A stretch of 64,000 nt of DNA from Desulfobacter hydrogenophilus (GTDB lineage: Bacteria > Desulfobacterota > Desulfobacteria > Desulfobacterales > Desulfobacteraceae). The notes below the pieces were generated by a model that was not told the DNA's origin, searched no databases, and worked only from the letters and a program-made list of their open reading frames with translations. The stretch spans positions 1,313,501 through 1,377,500 of the forward strand of contig NZ_CP036313.1 of NCBI RefSeq assembly GCF_004319545.1, given 5' to 3'. A program made the position numbers and the translations under genes. Positions 28,076 to 36,943 of the stretch are shown piece by piece. Positions within the stretch are counted from its first letter, which is position 1, and every line of letters begins with the position of its first letter.

Positions 28076-29767
28076 ATGGCGATCAAAAAGAATGGAAGCG
28101 GAACGTGGGTACTGGAACAGACTCAGATTCCGGGCGAAACCAGGCAGGAAGTAGAAATATTTGACACCACCCTGCGGGATGGTGAGCAAGGCGGGGTAAC
28201 TTTTAAAGGGAATTCAAAATTTAAAATTGCCCGGTTTCTTGCGGATACGGGGGTCAGTACCATAGAGGTTGGGTTTCCCAGTTCAACCCCCTTGGAATTC
28301 GATACGGTGAAACAGATTGCCGATACCGTGGAGGGCCCTCATATCTGCGGGCTGACCACCATGGACCTTGAAAATATCAAGCGGACATGGCAGGCCCTGG
28401 AAAATAATCCCAATCCCACCATCCACGTGTTTACCCTGAACATTGACGAAGCATCCATCCGGGCATATAAGGCAGACCCCAATGAGCAGATTGAAAAAGC
28501 CTCCCGGGCAGTTGCCTATGCAAAGGAGTTGACGGGCGGTAAAGGCCGGGTGGAATTCTCGGCCCAGAACACCATCCTGGCCCTGTCCCAGTCCCTGAAT
28601 CCGGAACATAGTTTTCTGCAGGAATATATCTCTAAAATCTATGGCCATGCGATCAAGGCCGGCGCAGACGTAATCAACATCCCCCATACCGTGGCCAAGG
28701 GAATTGAAATTGAAATCCAGGAAGCCATCCAGTATTTTAAGATGCTTGTGGAGGGCACGAATGACGTAATCTTAAGTTTCCACGCCCACAATGATTTCGG
28801 GGTCAGTGTCGCCGATACCCTTGCAGCTGTTAAAGAGGGAATCAGGCAGGTGGAAGGCACCTGGTACTCCCTGGGAGAAAGGGCAGGTAATACGCCGTTG
28901 GAGCAGGTGATCATGAATCTTTCATTGAAACCTGCCTACAACCGGAAATTCTTTACCTCCTTTAAACTTGAAAAAACCAATGCCGTGGCAAGGTTCATTG
29001 AAAGGGAAAGCTGCATTCCCATTCCCTACAATGCGCCGGGAGTCGGCCCCAATGCCCTGCGCCACGGGTCGGGCGTTCATTCTGACGGAGACAAAAAGGG
29101 CAAGGCCATTGGAGAGAATATTTACCTGCCCTGCGCACCCGAGGATATCGGCTGGACAGGCAATACCCACCAAATCACCAAGCTGACCGGTGTAAGCGGC
29201 GTCACAGCCAGACTGGAGGAGCTGGGATACGAATTTAAAAAGCCCTTTGTCCGGGAACATATCATGCCCGTGATCAAGTCCCGGGACATTACATATGGGG
29301 ACAAGGAACTGCGTATGATCGGGGATGATTTCAGGTACACAGGAAAAGACCATATCGAGTTTGTGGATTACGCATTCAACAAGTTTGCCAACTCCAGTGT
29401 CCGCCAGGCCCAGGTGGTACTGGTCGTTGACGGTGAAAAAAAAATCGGCGAGGCATTCATGGGTAAAAACGGCCCCATCAATGCGGTCTTCAGTGCCATT
29501 GACGATGTCCTGGGACTTGGTGAAAAAAAGCCCAAACTTGTGGTTTATGAGCCCAGCAACCGCGGACGGACCCACTCTTCGACGGCAGAAGCATTGGTTG
29601 TTCTCAGCGGCAACGGCAATGAACTGAACTATAACTTGGCTGCCCCGGTCTGGCTGGGTAAGGCCGAGGATGATGATACCATCACAGCATCTGCCAAATC
29701 CTATGTCCAGGCGTTAAGCCGGTTTATGACGGACATGAAAGGACAAAACGGAACAGATAAAAATTAG
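28076..29767 (+). CDS. leuA: 2-Isopropylmalate synthase
   Basis: LeuA condenses acetyl-CoA with 2-oxoisovalerate, the first committed step of leucine synthesis. The product is 563 residues. The HMGL-like TIM barrel carries FDTTLRDGEQGG (near residue 29), the metal/substrate motif SFHAHNDFGVS (near 234) and HGSGVHSDGDKKGKA (near 330), followed by the LeuA allosteric/dimer domain (about 420-550). The length and the N-terminal extension before FDTTLRDGEQ agree with the longer LeuA/citramalate-synthase group; the leucine-rich leader upstream argues for LeuA rather than CimA. AAAGGGGAAGA precedes the ATG. No other leu genes are in the window. Confidence 0.9.
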   Translation: MAIKKNGSGTWVLEQTQIPGETRQEVEIFDTTLRDGEQGGVTFKGNSKFKIARFLADTGVSTIEVGFPSSTPLEFDTVKQIADTVEGPHICGLTTMDLENIKRTWQALENNPNPTIHVFTLNIDEASIRAYKADPNEQIEKASRAVAYAKELTGGKGRVEFSAQNTILALSQSLNPEHSFLQEYISKIYGHAIKAGADVINIPHTVAKGIEIEIQEAIQYFKMLVEGTNDVILSFHAHNDFGVSVADTLAAVKEGIRQVEGTWYSLGERAGNTPLEQVIMNLSLKPAYNRKFFTSFKLEKTNAVARFIERESCIPIPYNAPGVGPNALRHGSGVHSDGDKKGKAIGENIYLPCAPEDIGWTGNTHQITKLTGVSGVTARLEELGYEFKKPFVREHIMPVIKSRDITYGDKELRMIGDDFRYTGKDHIEFVDYAFNKFANSSVRQAQVVLVVDGEKKIGEAFMGKNGPINAVFSAIDDVLGLGEKKPKLVVYEPSNRGRTHSSTAEALVVLSGNGNELNYNLAAPVWLGKAEDDDTITASAKSYVQALSRFMTDMKGQNGTDKN

Positions 29768-29865
29768 CAGATGATTGAAATCGTTATTGTATGCTAAATG
29801 AAGAACGTATAATTACAGTTCCAAAGGCAAAGAGGCACGGGGTACAAAAAATCAAGGATAAATCA

Positions 29866-30804
29866 ATGACATTTAAACCATCCATGGCGTTTAGAGCCAA
29901 GGCCAAAGCCGGGGAGGCGATGGTAGAGGCCTTTCTTAAAAAAAACGGTAAGCGGTTGGGGGCGAGCCTTCATACCCACCAGGGACCGCCACTGATGGCG
30001 TGGTCCAAAATCGGATCGGACAAAAAAGAGACCCTGGTCCTGATTCATGGTTTCGGAGACAGAAAAGAAAGTTTTTATTTTATTGCAGAATTTTTAAAAG
30101 AACGGTTGAATCTTGTCATACCGGATTTGCCGGGATTTGGAAATTCCGGTATGGACCCGGACCTTGTCTATGGTTTGGATAATTATATTGATTGGCTGGA
30201 CCGGTTTATTGAACAAACCGGTCTGGACACTTTTCACCTTGCCGGCTGTTCCATGGGGGGCGCCATTGCCGCAAAGCTTGCTGCCCAATTCCCTTCCAGA
30301 GTCAAAACCCTGTCTTTGGTGGGATCAGCCGGTTTTTACCTGCCTGGTAAACCCTCTATTTATGATGAGGTTATTGCCGGGTCCAATATTTTTTACATCA
30401 GTTCTCCCGGGGATTTTGAAACGTTACAATCCAGAATTTTTAGAAAAAGTCCGCCGCTTCCGACTTGTGTCAAGGAGTATATGATTTTAAAGGCCATGGG
30501 TGACCGGAAGTGGCTTGCCAAAATATTTGATGAACTAGTGGACATGGATTCAATACAGTCCGGCAAAATATCTTTGGAGCAAGCCTCTTTAAATCATCTT
30601 TGCAAAGATATTACCATGCCGGTCATGCTGTTCTGGGGGCGCCACGATTCTCTTCTACCTTGCGAAACAGCGCCGTTTGTAGAAGAATTGCTTCCCAGGG
30701 CACAGGTTCATATCTATGAGGAATATGGACATGTCCCCCACTTGGAAGGCCCCAGACAATTGGCCGGGGATATGTTAGATTTTATATACGGGTCAGCGTC
30801 TTGA
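29866..30804 (+). CDS. Alpha/beta hydrolase
   Basis: The product is 312 residues from ATG at 29866 (AAGGATAAATCA before it); an ATG at 29791 has no ribosome site. LVLIHGFGDRKESF is the oxyanion-hole strand, GCSMGG carries the nucleophile serine, WGRHDSLLP the acid and YGHVPHLEGP the histidine, so the triad is complete. It is similar in outline to the HGG/MhpC-like carboxylesterases and haloperoxidase-like enzymes. The substrate is unknown. It follows leuA by about 100 bases and may be read through from it. Confidence 0.85.
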   Translation: MTFKPSMAFRAKAKAGEAMVEAFLKKNGKRLGASLHTHQGPPLMAWSKIGSDKKETLVLIHGFGDRKESFYFIAEFLKERLNLVIPDLPGFGNSGMDPDLVYGLDNYIDWLDRFIEQTGLDTFHLAGCSMGGAIAAKLAAQFPSRVKTLSLVGSAGFYLPGKPSIYDEVIAGSNIFYISSPGDFETLQSRIFRKSPPLPTCVKEYMILKAMGDRKWLAKIFDELVDMDSIQSGKISLEQASLNHLCKDITMPVMLFWGRHDSLLPCETAPFVEELLPRAQVHIYEEYGHVPHLEGPRQLAGDMLDFIYGSAS

Positions 30805-30805
30805 G

Positions 30806-30973
30806 TAAGGCACATGATCGGAATAAAATATTCCAAAATATGGTTTAGAATTTTCGTTTGTATTCAAGGCGTGGGCAACGGGAGCATATTAAATATATGT
30901 AGCCATTGACACAACGAAGAAGACGGATGAAAAGGCAAACCATATGGAAGGTTTTATTTGGAACTTGGCCTAA
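30806..30973 (+). repeat. 168-bp MITE-like element, copy 2
   Basis: It starts two bases after the stop of the hydrolase gene and is nearly identical to the reverse complement of 16721-16889. It ends CTTGGCCTAAGG. The segments TTCCAAAATATGGTTTAGAA and GACACAACGAAGAAGACGG are shared exactly. Confidence 0.75.
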
Positions 30974-31038
30974 GGCCAGCCATCTGAAAAAAATTTAAGG
31001 CATGGCCTGCAAGCCATACTTATCAAGGAGAAAGGAAT

Positions 31039-31485
31039 ATGAAATCCTCACCTGACAGCAGCCCCAGAGAATACCCTGCCCGCCCTGCCCTTGCCGTGGG
31101 TGCGGTTGTATTCAAAGACAACAGGGTATTGCTGGTCAAACGGGGCAATCCCCCGGCCAGAGGCCTTTGGGCAATCCCGGGGGGCAGTGTGGAATTGGGA
31201 GAAACCCTTAAAACGGCGGCGGAAAGGGAGGTTCTCGAGGAAACCGGAATTATCATCAAGGCCGGGGAACCCATATTCTCATTTGAATTCATTCACCGGG
31301 ATGACAAGGATCAGGTCAGGTTTCATTATTATATTGTGGATCTTGCGGCAAGTTATATCAGTGGAGAGCCCACTCCCGGAGATGATGCCCTGGATGTCGG
31401 GTGGATCTCCAAAGGCGAACTTGGTCACCTTAACGTTAATCCCTCAACCCTTAAGCTTCTTCACCAAACCTTCGACTTCGGATAA
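31039..31485 (+). CDS. Nudix hydrolase (ADP-ribose pyrophosphatase-like)
   Basis: The product is 148 residues; AAGGAGAAAGGA precedes the ATG. It has a complete Nudix box, GGSVELGETLKTAAEREVLE followed by ETGI (residues about 54-77), preceded by LLVKRGNPPARGLWAIP. This size and the upstream PARG..W.IPGG pattern are common in ADP-ribose and related nucleoside-diphosphate hydrolases, but the substrate is not proven. The stop codon lies in the first bases of repeat copy C, so the repeat inserted at, or created, the gene's end. Sir2 and NADAR genes follow. Confidence 0.88.
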   Translation: MKSSPDSSPREYPARPALAVGAVVFKDNRVLLVKRGNPPARGLWAIPGGSVELGETLKTAAEREVLEETGIIIKAGEPIFSFEFIHRDDKDQVRFHYYIVDLAASYISGEPTPGDDALDVGWISKGELGHLNVNPSTLKLLHQTFDFG

Positions 31486-31575
31486 CAGCCATGGGCTGAC
31501 CTGGCCTATCAAAACCCAGGTCCAACCCACAACAAAGTATAAATCAATTCAGAGAGTTATTATATATTTTATGTA
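31482..31575 (+). repeat. 90-bp two-hairpin dispersed repeat, copy C
   Basis: ATAACAGCCATGGGCTGACC, then CCCAGGTCCAACCCACAAC and AAAG. The second half is decayed. It supplies the TAA stop of the Nudix gene. Confidence 0.75.
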
Positions 31576-31579
31576 AAAT

Positions 31580-32398
31580 TTATGTTTCCCAAAGAGATAG
31601 CAGTTCGGGTAAAAATTTACCCCCGGGCCCGTCAAGGACAATCCCCCGGTCGTGCCGGGCGGCAAACTGTCTAAAGGGATTATCGCTGGGATTGATGTCC
31701 ACAATGACGGCTTCAGGATTTCTGGCCACCATCGTGCCGATTTGCATGGGAAGGTTGGTGGCCCCGGCCGTGCCCACGACCAAGAGAAGATCCGTGGACG
31801 TAGCCCATGCCATGGCGGATTCGGCCTTGTACCAGGTTTCGTTGTAGCATTCGTCAAACCAGAGGACATGGGGGCGAGTAATACTGCCGCACCTGGAGCA
31901 GGTCAGCAGCTTTTTTTCTTCTTCGGTGACGGGTTCGTCTTTTTTCTTATCCCTTATGCCCGTTGGGAAGTCAAAAAGCCTTGGGGTACATTCTCCTGAA
32001 CACCGTGTATAATTGAGGTTCCCGTGAATTTGAAAGGTTCGTTCAAGGCTGTTTCCGGCCCGCAAATGAAGACCGTCCACATTTTGAGTGACCAGACGGA
32101 ATTTGTCTTTGAAAATTTCTTCCATTTGGACAATGGCGTGGTGGCCTGGATTGGGTTCTGCATTTTTACACACGGTATGCCGGTAAAGGTACCAGGCCCA
32201 TACTTCCCAAGGATTTTCGGTAAACATGCTGTGGGTAGCCATCTGTTCGGGTCGGTACTCTCTTGACCCCACAGTCCAATACCCTTCAGGCCCCCGAAAT
32301 GTGGGGATTCCGCTTTCAGCTGAAATTCCGGCCCCGGTTAAAACGGTGATCCGTTTATTGTTATCTTTAAACGGCTCAAGCAGTCTGGTTGTGTCCAT
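31580..32398 (-). CDS. cobB: Sir2-family NAD-dependent protein deacylase
   Basis: The product is 272 residues. Conserved sirtuin motifs appear in order: TGAGISAESGIPTFRG (near 20), the TQNVDGLH block (near 103), catalytic His in QIHGNL (near 122), a zinc site with CSGEC and CSRCG, RPHVLWFDE, and GTAGATNLP (near 208) for NAD binding. It removes acyl groups from lysine using NAD+, giving nicotinamide and O-acyl-ADP-ribose. The zinc-site spacing is longer than in E. coli CobB. It is convergent with the Nudix gene and followed upstream by a NADAR gene on the same strand. Confidence 0.92.
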   Translation of the reverse strand: MDTTRLLEPFKDNNKRITVLTGAGISAESGIPTFRGPEGYWTVGSREYRPEQMATHSMFTENPWEVWAWYLYRHTVCKNAEPNPGHHAIVQMEEIFKDKFRLVTQNVDGLHLRAGNSLERTFQIHGNLNYTRCSGECTPRLFDFPTGIRDKKKDEPVTEEEKKLLTCSRCGSITRPHVLWFDECYNETWYKAESAMAWATSTDLLLVVGTAGATNLPMQIGTMVARNPEAVIVDINPSDNPFRQFAARHDRGIVLDGPGGKFLPELLSLWET

Positions 32399-32452
32399 TT
32401 TTCTGCCTCCTTGTTTGTGTCAATTGATAAACGTGATGCAATTACGTTTCTA

Positions 32453-32543
32453 TTAACAGCCATGGGCTGACCTGGTCTATCGACACCCAGACTCGACCCA
32501 TAACAAAAGTTGGAAGATCCGTGTAGAGTACATAGACTTTTTT
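32453..32543 (+). repeat. 90-bp two-hairpin dispersed repeat, copy D
   Basis: TTAACAGCCATGGGCTGACC, CGACACCCAG... CGACCCATAACAAAAGTT, then a hairpin ending in ACTTTTTTATAA. Copy E follows directly, as in the A-B pair. Confidence 0.8.
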
Positions 32544-32634
32544 ATAACGGCCATGGCGACCTGGTTTTGCATCGAGGTTAGGCCACAACAAATCATGAAA
32601 GAAACTAAGCGGTTAGTTCAGTTCTTTCCTATAA
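32544..32634 (+). repeat. 90-bp two-hairpin dispersed repeat, copy E
   Basis: ATAACGGCCATGGCGACCTG, GGCCACAACAAATCATGAAAG, hairpin GAAAGAA/TTCTTTC, CTATAA. Head-to-tail with copy D, and it ends 12 bases before the stop of the NADAR gene. Confidence 0.75.
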
Positions 32635-32645
32635 AAAAAAATCAA

Positions 32646-33044
32646 TCAAGTGGCGGATTGTAACTCATCCCGGATTTTCATTAATATTTTACCCGTGACA
32701 TTGGCACCGATACCCCAGAAATCGTCCGCAGCCGAATGATCATACAGTATGCCGTTACTGCGTTTAAGTATGTCCGCCAGATCGGGGTGTTGATCAAATC
32801 GGGCTCGGATGGCGTGCTCCATGACAGAAACCTTTATCTGTTCCCAATCCTCTCGAATTTTAAATTCTCGGGTTTGACCAATGGCAGCACATAGAAATGG
32901 ATTTGAGCACTCTTTGATTTTCGTAATGATCGCTTCGTCAGTGAATTTTGATGCTTGAAAAAATTGTTCAGCAGAGTGCCAGGTAAATGAGTCAATTGTA
33001 ATAGGAATGGCAGCTAAATTCGAATATATATCTTCCTCAATCAT
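32646..33044 (-). CDS. NADAR-family protein (YbiA-like)
   Basis: The product is 132 residues. It has the NADAR core: FTWHSAEQFFQASKF (near 21), then CSNPFLCAAIGQTREF, VMEHAIRARF and the C-terminal DDFWGIGANVTGKILMKIRDE. NADAR proteins act on N-glycosidic bonds of ADP-ribose- or GTP-derived riboflavin compounds, and some reverse guanosine ADP-ribosylation of DNA. The first residues (usually FF......FLSNF) are short here: YSNLAA follows Met after six residues, so the N-terminus may be slightly trimmed. Adjacent Sir2 and Nudix genes also act on NAD/ADP-ribose chemistry. Confidence 0.8.
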   Translation of the reverse strand: MIEEDIYSNLAAIPITIDSFTWHSAEQFFQASKFTDEAIITKIKECSNPFLCAAIGQTREFKIREDWEQIKVSVMEHAIRARFDQHPDLADILKRSNGILYDHSAADDFWGIGANVTGKILMKIRDELQSAT

Positions 33045-33178
33045 TGTTTAGTTTTATCCTCCATTTGTACAAGTGCTGAAAACGGTTTTTTCCAAAATCT
33101 TTTGCCTTCGGAATGAGTCCGAAAGAACTTAACCTGGGAGCGCGGGCGTCTTGGATATGGCCAAAATAGGCAAGTGCT

Positions 33179-33196
33179 TTAATCTGCGGTCCTTAG
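33179..33196 (+). repeat. Short dispersed motif, site 3
   Basis: TTAATCTGCGGTCCTTAG is the reference form of this motif, upstream of the NADAR gene. The rest of 33045-33245 shows no gene. Confidence 0.45.
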
Positions 33197-33245
33197 TTGC
33201 TGTTTTTCACAGTAACGATAGCGTATCATACATGCCGGTTGCAAC

Positions 33246-34448
33246 TTATTTCCATTCGCACCGCCACCGGGCATAGCGCATGTCTGTTGTCACTTCGATG
33301 GTGTAAGTACCCGGACCAAGTGTCAGTGAGCCTGACAGCCCCACCCGGGTTTGTGCCGCCAGTTCTCCGTCGGCAAAAAAGGCCCGGACAAAATAGCGCT
33401 GCTCCCCTTTTTTGTATGGGTCTTCGAACTTCAAGACAACCCCTTGGCTTGCCAAAAGTTCCCATTTACCGGGTTGCCCGGGTTTCAGCGACCCATGGGC
33501 AAGGCCCCACTGACAACCCATGCTGCCGGAAATCTTTTTGGCCCGGTCGGTCCTGGGAATATCCGGTGCCTGGTTCGGAAGATCCATACCATAGCCCGAA
33601 CAGGCTGTGTAGGTCCGGCCATCCATAATAAAAAAGTCTTTGAGCCGGATAGCCTTGTCAATCCCGCCCCATACATTGGTCCGGGTCAGGCGGTTTCTGT
33701 CTTGCCGCTGCCAGGTCTCCACAGCCCCGTCGGCCCAGTGGATGGTGACCTGATCCCCCCGGCACTCCCAGTAAAACCGGTTCCGCTTTTTTCCGTAAAG
33801 ATGATTGGGCATCAGGTGAACCCGGGTGTCCCGGGATGCAAAATCCCACAATCCATAGTAGCTGCAACATACCCCGCTATGCCCATCGCCGGCAGCTCCG
33901 GAGATGTCGGTCTCGTCATGGTCCGACGACGGTTTTGGTGCATGGGACCCTGAGAAACGAAGGCTTGTGACACTGGTATATATGGTTTCCCGGTACCTGG
34001 CCGCCTCGTCTTCGGCGTACACACCAAAAATCGCAAAGGCCTGGCCGCTGCTGTGGGTATACAAGGTAACAGCATGCAGCAACGTGCCGTTGTAACGGCC
34101 TGAATATTCCCGAATGATGCCGGGATTCCCGTCCACATGGACAGGCTTTGATGATATCCGATTCCGGAGGAACGCCTTTCCCCGGCTGCGCATGGCCTGT
34201 TCCATGCTGTCGGCAATAGCCTGGGTTCTGATTTGGCTGCTTCGGACGGCATATACTTCAATAAAGGCGTCGTTATCGGGCGCCATAACCTGCTGTTTAA
34301 GATCATTATTCAGACTGTCGGTCCTGTTGTGCCAATGGAGCGGGGAGGTAATTTGAAAACTCGTATTCCGGGCTGCGACCTGTCCGGTGAAAAGAAAGAA
34401 GCAACAGAGGATGACCGCAGCAGAAACACGGCCCAGGGCACTCAACAT
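33246..34448 (-). CDS. Exported protein of unknown function, two-part
   Basis: The product is 400 residues with a signal peptide (about 8-26, ending VAA). The first part (30-170) resembles PsbP/DUF1795-like folds (FIEVYAVRSSQIRTQAIAD, and VTLYTHSSGQAFAIFGVYAE). A linker of low complexity follows (SSDHDETDISGAAGDGHSG), then a C-terminal domain with several Trp and Cys residues (GKKRNRFYWECRGDQVTIHW, YARWRCEWK) that looks beta-rich. No family was recognised with confidence. It starts inside the 3' end of the diguanylate cyclase gene (7-base overlap), so the pair is one operon and its product may work with c-di-GMP control. Confidence 0.7.
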   Translation of the reverse strand: MLSALGRVSAAVILCCFFLFTGQVAARNTSFQITSPLHWHNRTDSLNNDLKQQVMAPDNDAFIEVYAVRSSQIRTQAIADSMEQAMRSRGKAFLRNRISSKPVHVDGNPGIIREYSGRYNGTLLHAVTLYTHSSGQAFAIFGVYAEDEAARYRETIYTSVTSLRFSGSHAPKPSSDHDETDISGAAGDGHSGVCCSYYGLWDFASRDTRVHLMPNHLYGKKRNRFYWECRGDQVTIHWADGAVETWQRQDRNRLTRTNVWGGIDKAIRLKDFFIMDGRTYTACSGYGMDLPNQAPDIPRTDRAKKISGSMGCQWGLAHGSLKPGQPGKWELLASQGVVLKFEDPYKKGEQRYFVRAFFADGELAAQTRVGLSGSLTLGPGTYTIEVTTDMRYARWRCEWK

Positions 34449-35479
34449 AAGTTCAGGTCTGAATGGATAACAATGCGGTCCCTGCCGGTGCTTTTAGCCT
34501 GATACATGGCTTTATCGGCCCGGGTGATCACCTCATTTCCGGTTTCGCCAAGTTTATACTGGGCAATCCCCATGGATGCCTTGATCTGTCCGATGCGCTT
34601 GCCGGAATCCTTGAGGGTCCACTCTTTTTTACATAGAAGCGTTCTAATTTTTTCAGACACAGCATACGCACCTTCAACATTTGTTTCTGGCAGGAGAATC
34701 AAAAACTCTTCCCCACCATATCGTGCAGCCAGATCATTGCGGCGTACCAGATTGGAAAATATATCGGCAAACCCTTTAAGCAGGCTGTCCCCCACAAGGT
34801 GCCCAAAGGTATCATTCACGGCTTTGAAATGGTCAATATCCAACATAATCACGGAAAAAGGCGAGTTATTCTGGCGGGCCCGGATTCGTTCTATTTCCAG
34901 TCTTTTTTCAAGTCCTCTGCGGTTGGTCAGTCCGGTCAGGGAATCTGTCCTGGCTTCCTTTTGGGAGACTTCAAGCTCTTTGTGGAGCTGCTTTAGATCC
35001 TCGGACGACACCTTCATCCGTGTTTGCAGGCGTGCCCCCGACTGGAGAATGGCTTTGGTTGTATCCAGCATCTGGTTTATGATATTTTTCACATCGTCAT
35101 AATCGTGGATGTCCGTCATCTGATCTGCCAGGCTGTCAAGGGCCTGGCCATGGGTGGAAAGGTCTCCTTCTGTTTCCACCACATAGGTGGTTATCTCGCG
35201 CAGCATCAGGTTCAGTTTGGTTAAAAGACGTGAAATAACCACCCGGTCCCCATCGGATATAAATTTTTGATAAAGGGCTTCAACATGATTGTTGTTTAAA
35301 GGTAGTTTCTTTTCAAGGATCCGGTCAATGGCTTGTCTTAGTTTGAGGTTTTTCCCGGAAGCGTACTCGTACCAAACCGTATAATTTACAGGGGTTGCTG
35401 ATAGGTTGTGTTGTGCTAAAAAGCCAAGGGTTAGTCTTAAAAATTCCCCTGCCTGGGAATTGGATTCGCTGTAGTTCAT
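34442..35479 (-). CDS. Diguanylate cyclase (GGDEF)
   Basis: The product is 345 residues. The N-terminal 150 residues are helical and hydrophilic, with no membrane segment. A coiled coil (160-176) leads to the GGDEF domain: DSLTGLTNRRGLEKRL, LDIDHFKAVNDTFGH, active site RYGGEEF (residues 253-259). The inhibitory I-site RxxD is present as RRND (246-249), so c-di-GMP feedback is expected. It makes c-di-GMP from two GTP in the cytoplasm. The N-terminal part resembles the sensor-like helical region of soluble cyclases with a YTVWYEYASG block. The downstream exported protein overlaps it by seven bases. Confidence 0.93.
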   Translation of the reverse strand: MNYSESNSQAGEFLRLTLGFLAQHNLSATPVNYTVWYEYASGKNLKLRQAIDRILEKKLPLNNNHVEALYQKFISDGDRVVISRLLTKLNLMLREITTYVVETEGDLSTHGQALDSLADQMTDIHDYDDVKNIINQMLDTTKAILQSGARLQTRMKVSSEDLKQLHKELEVSQKEARTDSLTGLTNRRGLEKRLEIERIRARQNNSPFSVIMLDIDHFKAVNDTFGHLVGDSLLKGFADIFSNLVRRNDLAARYGGEEFLILLPETNVEGAYAVSEKIRTLLCKKEWTLKDSGKRIGQIKASMGIAQYKLGETGNEVITRADKAMYQAKSTGRDRIVIHSDLNLC

Positions 35480-35649
35480 ATCCCTTGTAATTCCTTTTAT
35501 TGGGGTATGGAAGGCGAACTTATGTCATAAAGTCCAGACCTTGTCGACAAAATAATTATATAGAGTACTGTTTCAGAAAAGCAACAAACTACATATCAAA
35601 TTTACATGATGATCAGCAAGTTTAATTCATATCACTCGATTATCGAGTA

Positions 35650-36681
35650 TCAAATTTTTCCCAGCTGTCCGCATCCGGCACTGACGGACCTGCCCCTGCT
35701 CCATCTTTTGATCACAAACACCCCTTTATCGGTGAGCGTTTGGGCAAAGTCATGCATCTGTTCATCACTAGGGCTTTGATGGTCAAAACCGGTTACAGGG
35801 TTATAGGGAATCAGATTTAGACGCACGGATAACGGATGGATGAAGCGGGCCAGTGCCTGGGCATGGTCCATTGAGTCGTTTACCCCTTTGATTAAAATAT
35901 ATTCAAAAAGAAAGACACCCCTTGAAGACAGGGGATACGCTTCAAGACTTTTTTTCAACGCAGCAAGGGGCCAGCGCCGGTTCACCGGCATCAGGGCTGA
36001 CCGGGTGGCATCGTCCGGCCCGTTTATGGAAACTGCCAGGCGGAGATTGGGCAGATTCATTTGTGACAGGCGCTCAATCCCCGGCACCACGCCGCAGGTG
36101 GAGATGGTCATATGGCGCAGGGCAATGTCGCATCCTTTCTGGCTGTTAAGCACTTCGACCGCAGTCATTACCGCATCAAAATTGTCAAAAGGTTCTCCCA
36201 TGCCCATAAATACAATATTTTTTATATCATAGCCAAGCAGATGCCGGGCATTAAACACCTGGCCCACAATTTCCGACGTTGATAGGCTACGCTTAAATCC
36301 CATGCGGGCGGTCTGGCAGAATTTGCACCCCATTTTGCACCCCACCTGGCTTGAGACGCAAAGGGTATTGTGCCGGGTCATGGGGATGACCACGGATTCA
36401 ATTTTCAGACCGTCGGTAAGCCGGGTGATGAACTTGACCAGTTCATCCTCCTTGAATGTCTCTTCCACTTTTCCGGATACCGGCACAAGCGCTTTTTCAA
36501 GTTCAGTCCAAAATTTTAAAGAGTTCTTGAATTCCGGGGCATTGCCAATATTTTTGCCGCCGTTTTTAAACACTTCCCGGTAGAGCGCTTCGGCATGAAA
36601 CAGCCCCTTGCCGTAGTCATTTCGCAGCGTCCGGGTCAACTGATCCAAAGGCAGCCCAAAGATATCAATAATACGTTCCAT
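35650..36681 (-). CDS. rlmN: 23S rRNA/tRNA A2503/A37 C2-methyltransferase
   Basis: The product is 343 residues. Radical SAM motif CKMGCKFC (near residue 114), the preceding SSQVGCKMG block and the TARMGFKRSL run typical of RlmN, FMGMGEPFDNFDAV, ISTCGVVPGI and the C-terminal cysteine region SAGCGQL (near 338) that forms the protein-RNA intermediate. It methylates C2 of A2503 in 23S rRNA and A37 in some tRNAs. It opens MERIIDIFGLPLDQLTRTLR, as is usual. No transferred Cfr context is visible. Confidence 0.95.
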   Translation of the reverse strand: MERIIDIFGLPLDQLTRTLRNDYGKGLFHAEALYREVFKNGGKNIGNAPEFKNSLKFWTELEKALVPVSGKVEETFKEDELVKFITRLTDGLKIESVVIPMTRHNTLCVSSQVGCKMGCKFCQTARMGFKRSLSTSEIVGQVFNARHLLGYDIKNIVFMGMGEPFDNFDAVMTAVEVLNSQKGCDIALRHMTISTCGVVPGIERLSQMNLPNLRLAVSINGPDDATRSALMPVNRRWPLAALKKSLEAYPLSSRGVFLFEYILIKGVNDSMDHAQALARFIHPLSVRLNLIPYNPVTGFDHQSPSDEQMHDFAQTLTDKGVFVIKRWSRGRSVSAGCGQLGKI

Positions 36682-36943
36682 GGCGAAGATATATCACAGG
36701 CCCGGGAATTTGCCTATGACGGAGAATCCCATACGGGAAAACGGGATAAGTCCCTGGGCAAAGCCGGAAAAAACGGCTGGGCCGTTGTGGATACGAAACA
36801 AGTTTGGGAAGTTATATCTCTTTTTGAAAAATAATCAAGCGGTTGGCATCCGGGCATAATCCTGATATTTTACAAGGCACAGTGACGGTGCAGACCCTGG
36901 TGAACCCAGAGATGTGCACCACCATTCCAAATAAGGGGGTGTT
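36682..36943. other. Intergenic stretch with a coding-like scrap
   Basis: Between rlmN and the SGNH hydrolase gene. The plus frame ending at 36834 reads REFAYDGESHTGKRDKSLGK and GWAVVDTKQVWEVISLFEK before a stop. It looks like the C-terminus of some protein but is not recognised, and the frame upstream runs over rlmN. It may be a gene remnant or chance. Confidence 0.3.

Noticed and set aside
28076..29767. Citramalate synthase (CimA) instead of LeuA
   Set aside because: The length and N-terminal extension leave it open, but the leucine-rich leader directly upstream favours LeuA.
33197..33953. Plus-strand open frames of 143 and 200 codons
   Set aside because: They are opposite the exported-protein gene and show the composition of antisense shadows.
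36682..36834. A functional small gene after rlmN
   Set aside because: The readable part has no start with a ribosome site and its frame continues over rlmN; kept only as a possible scrap.
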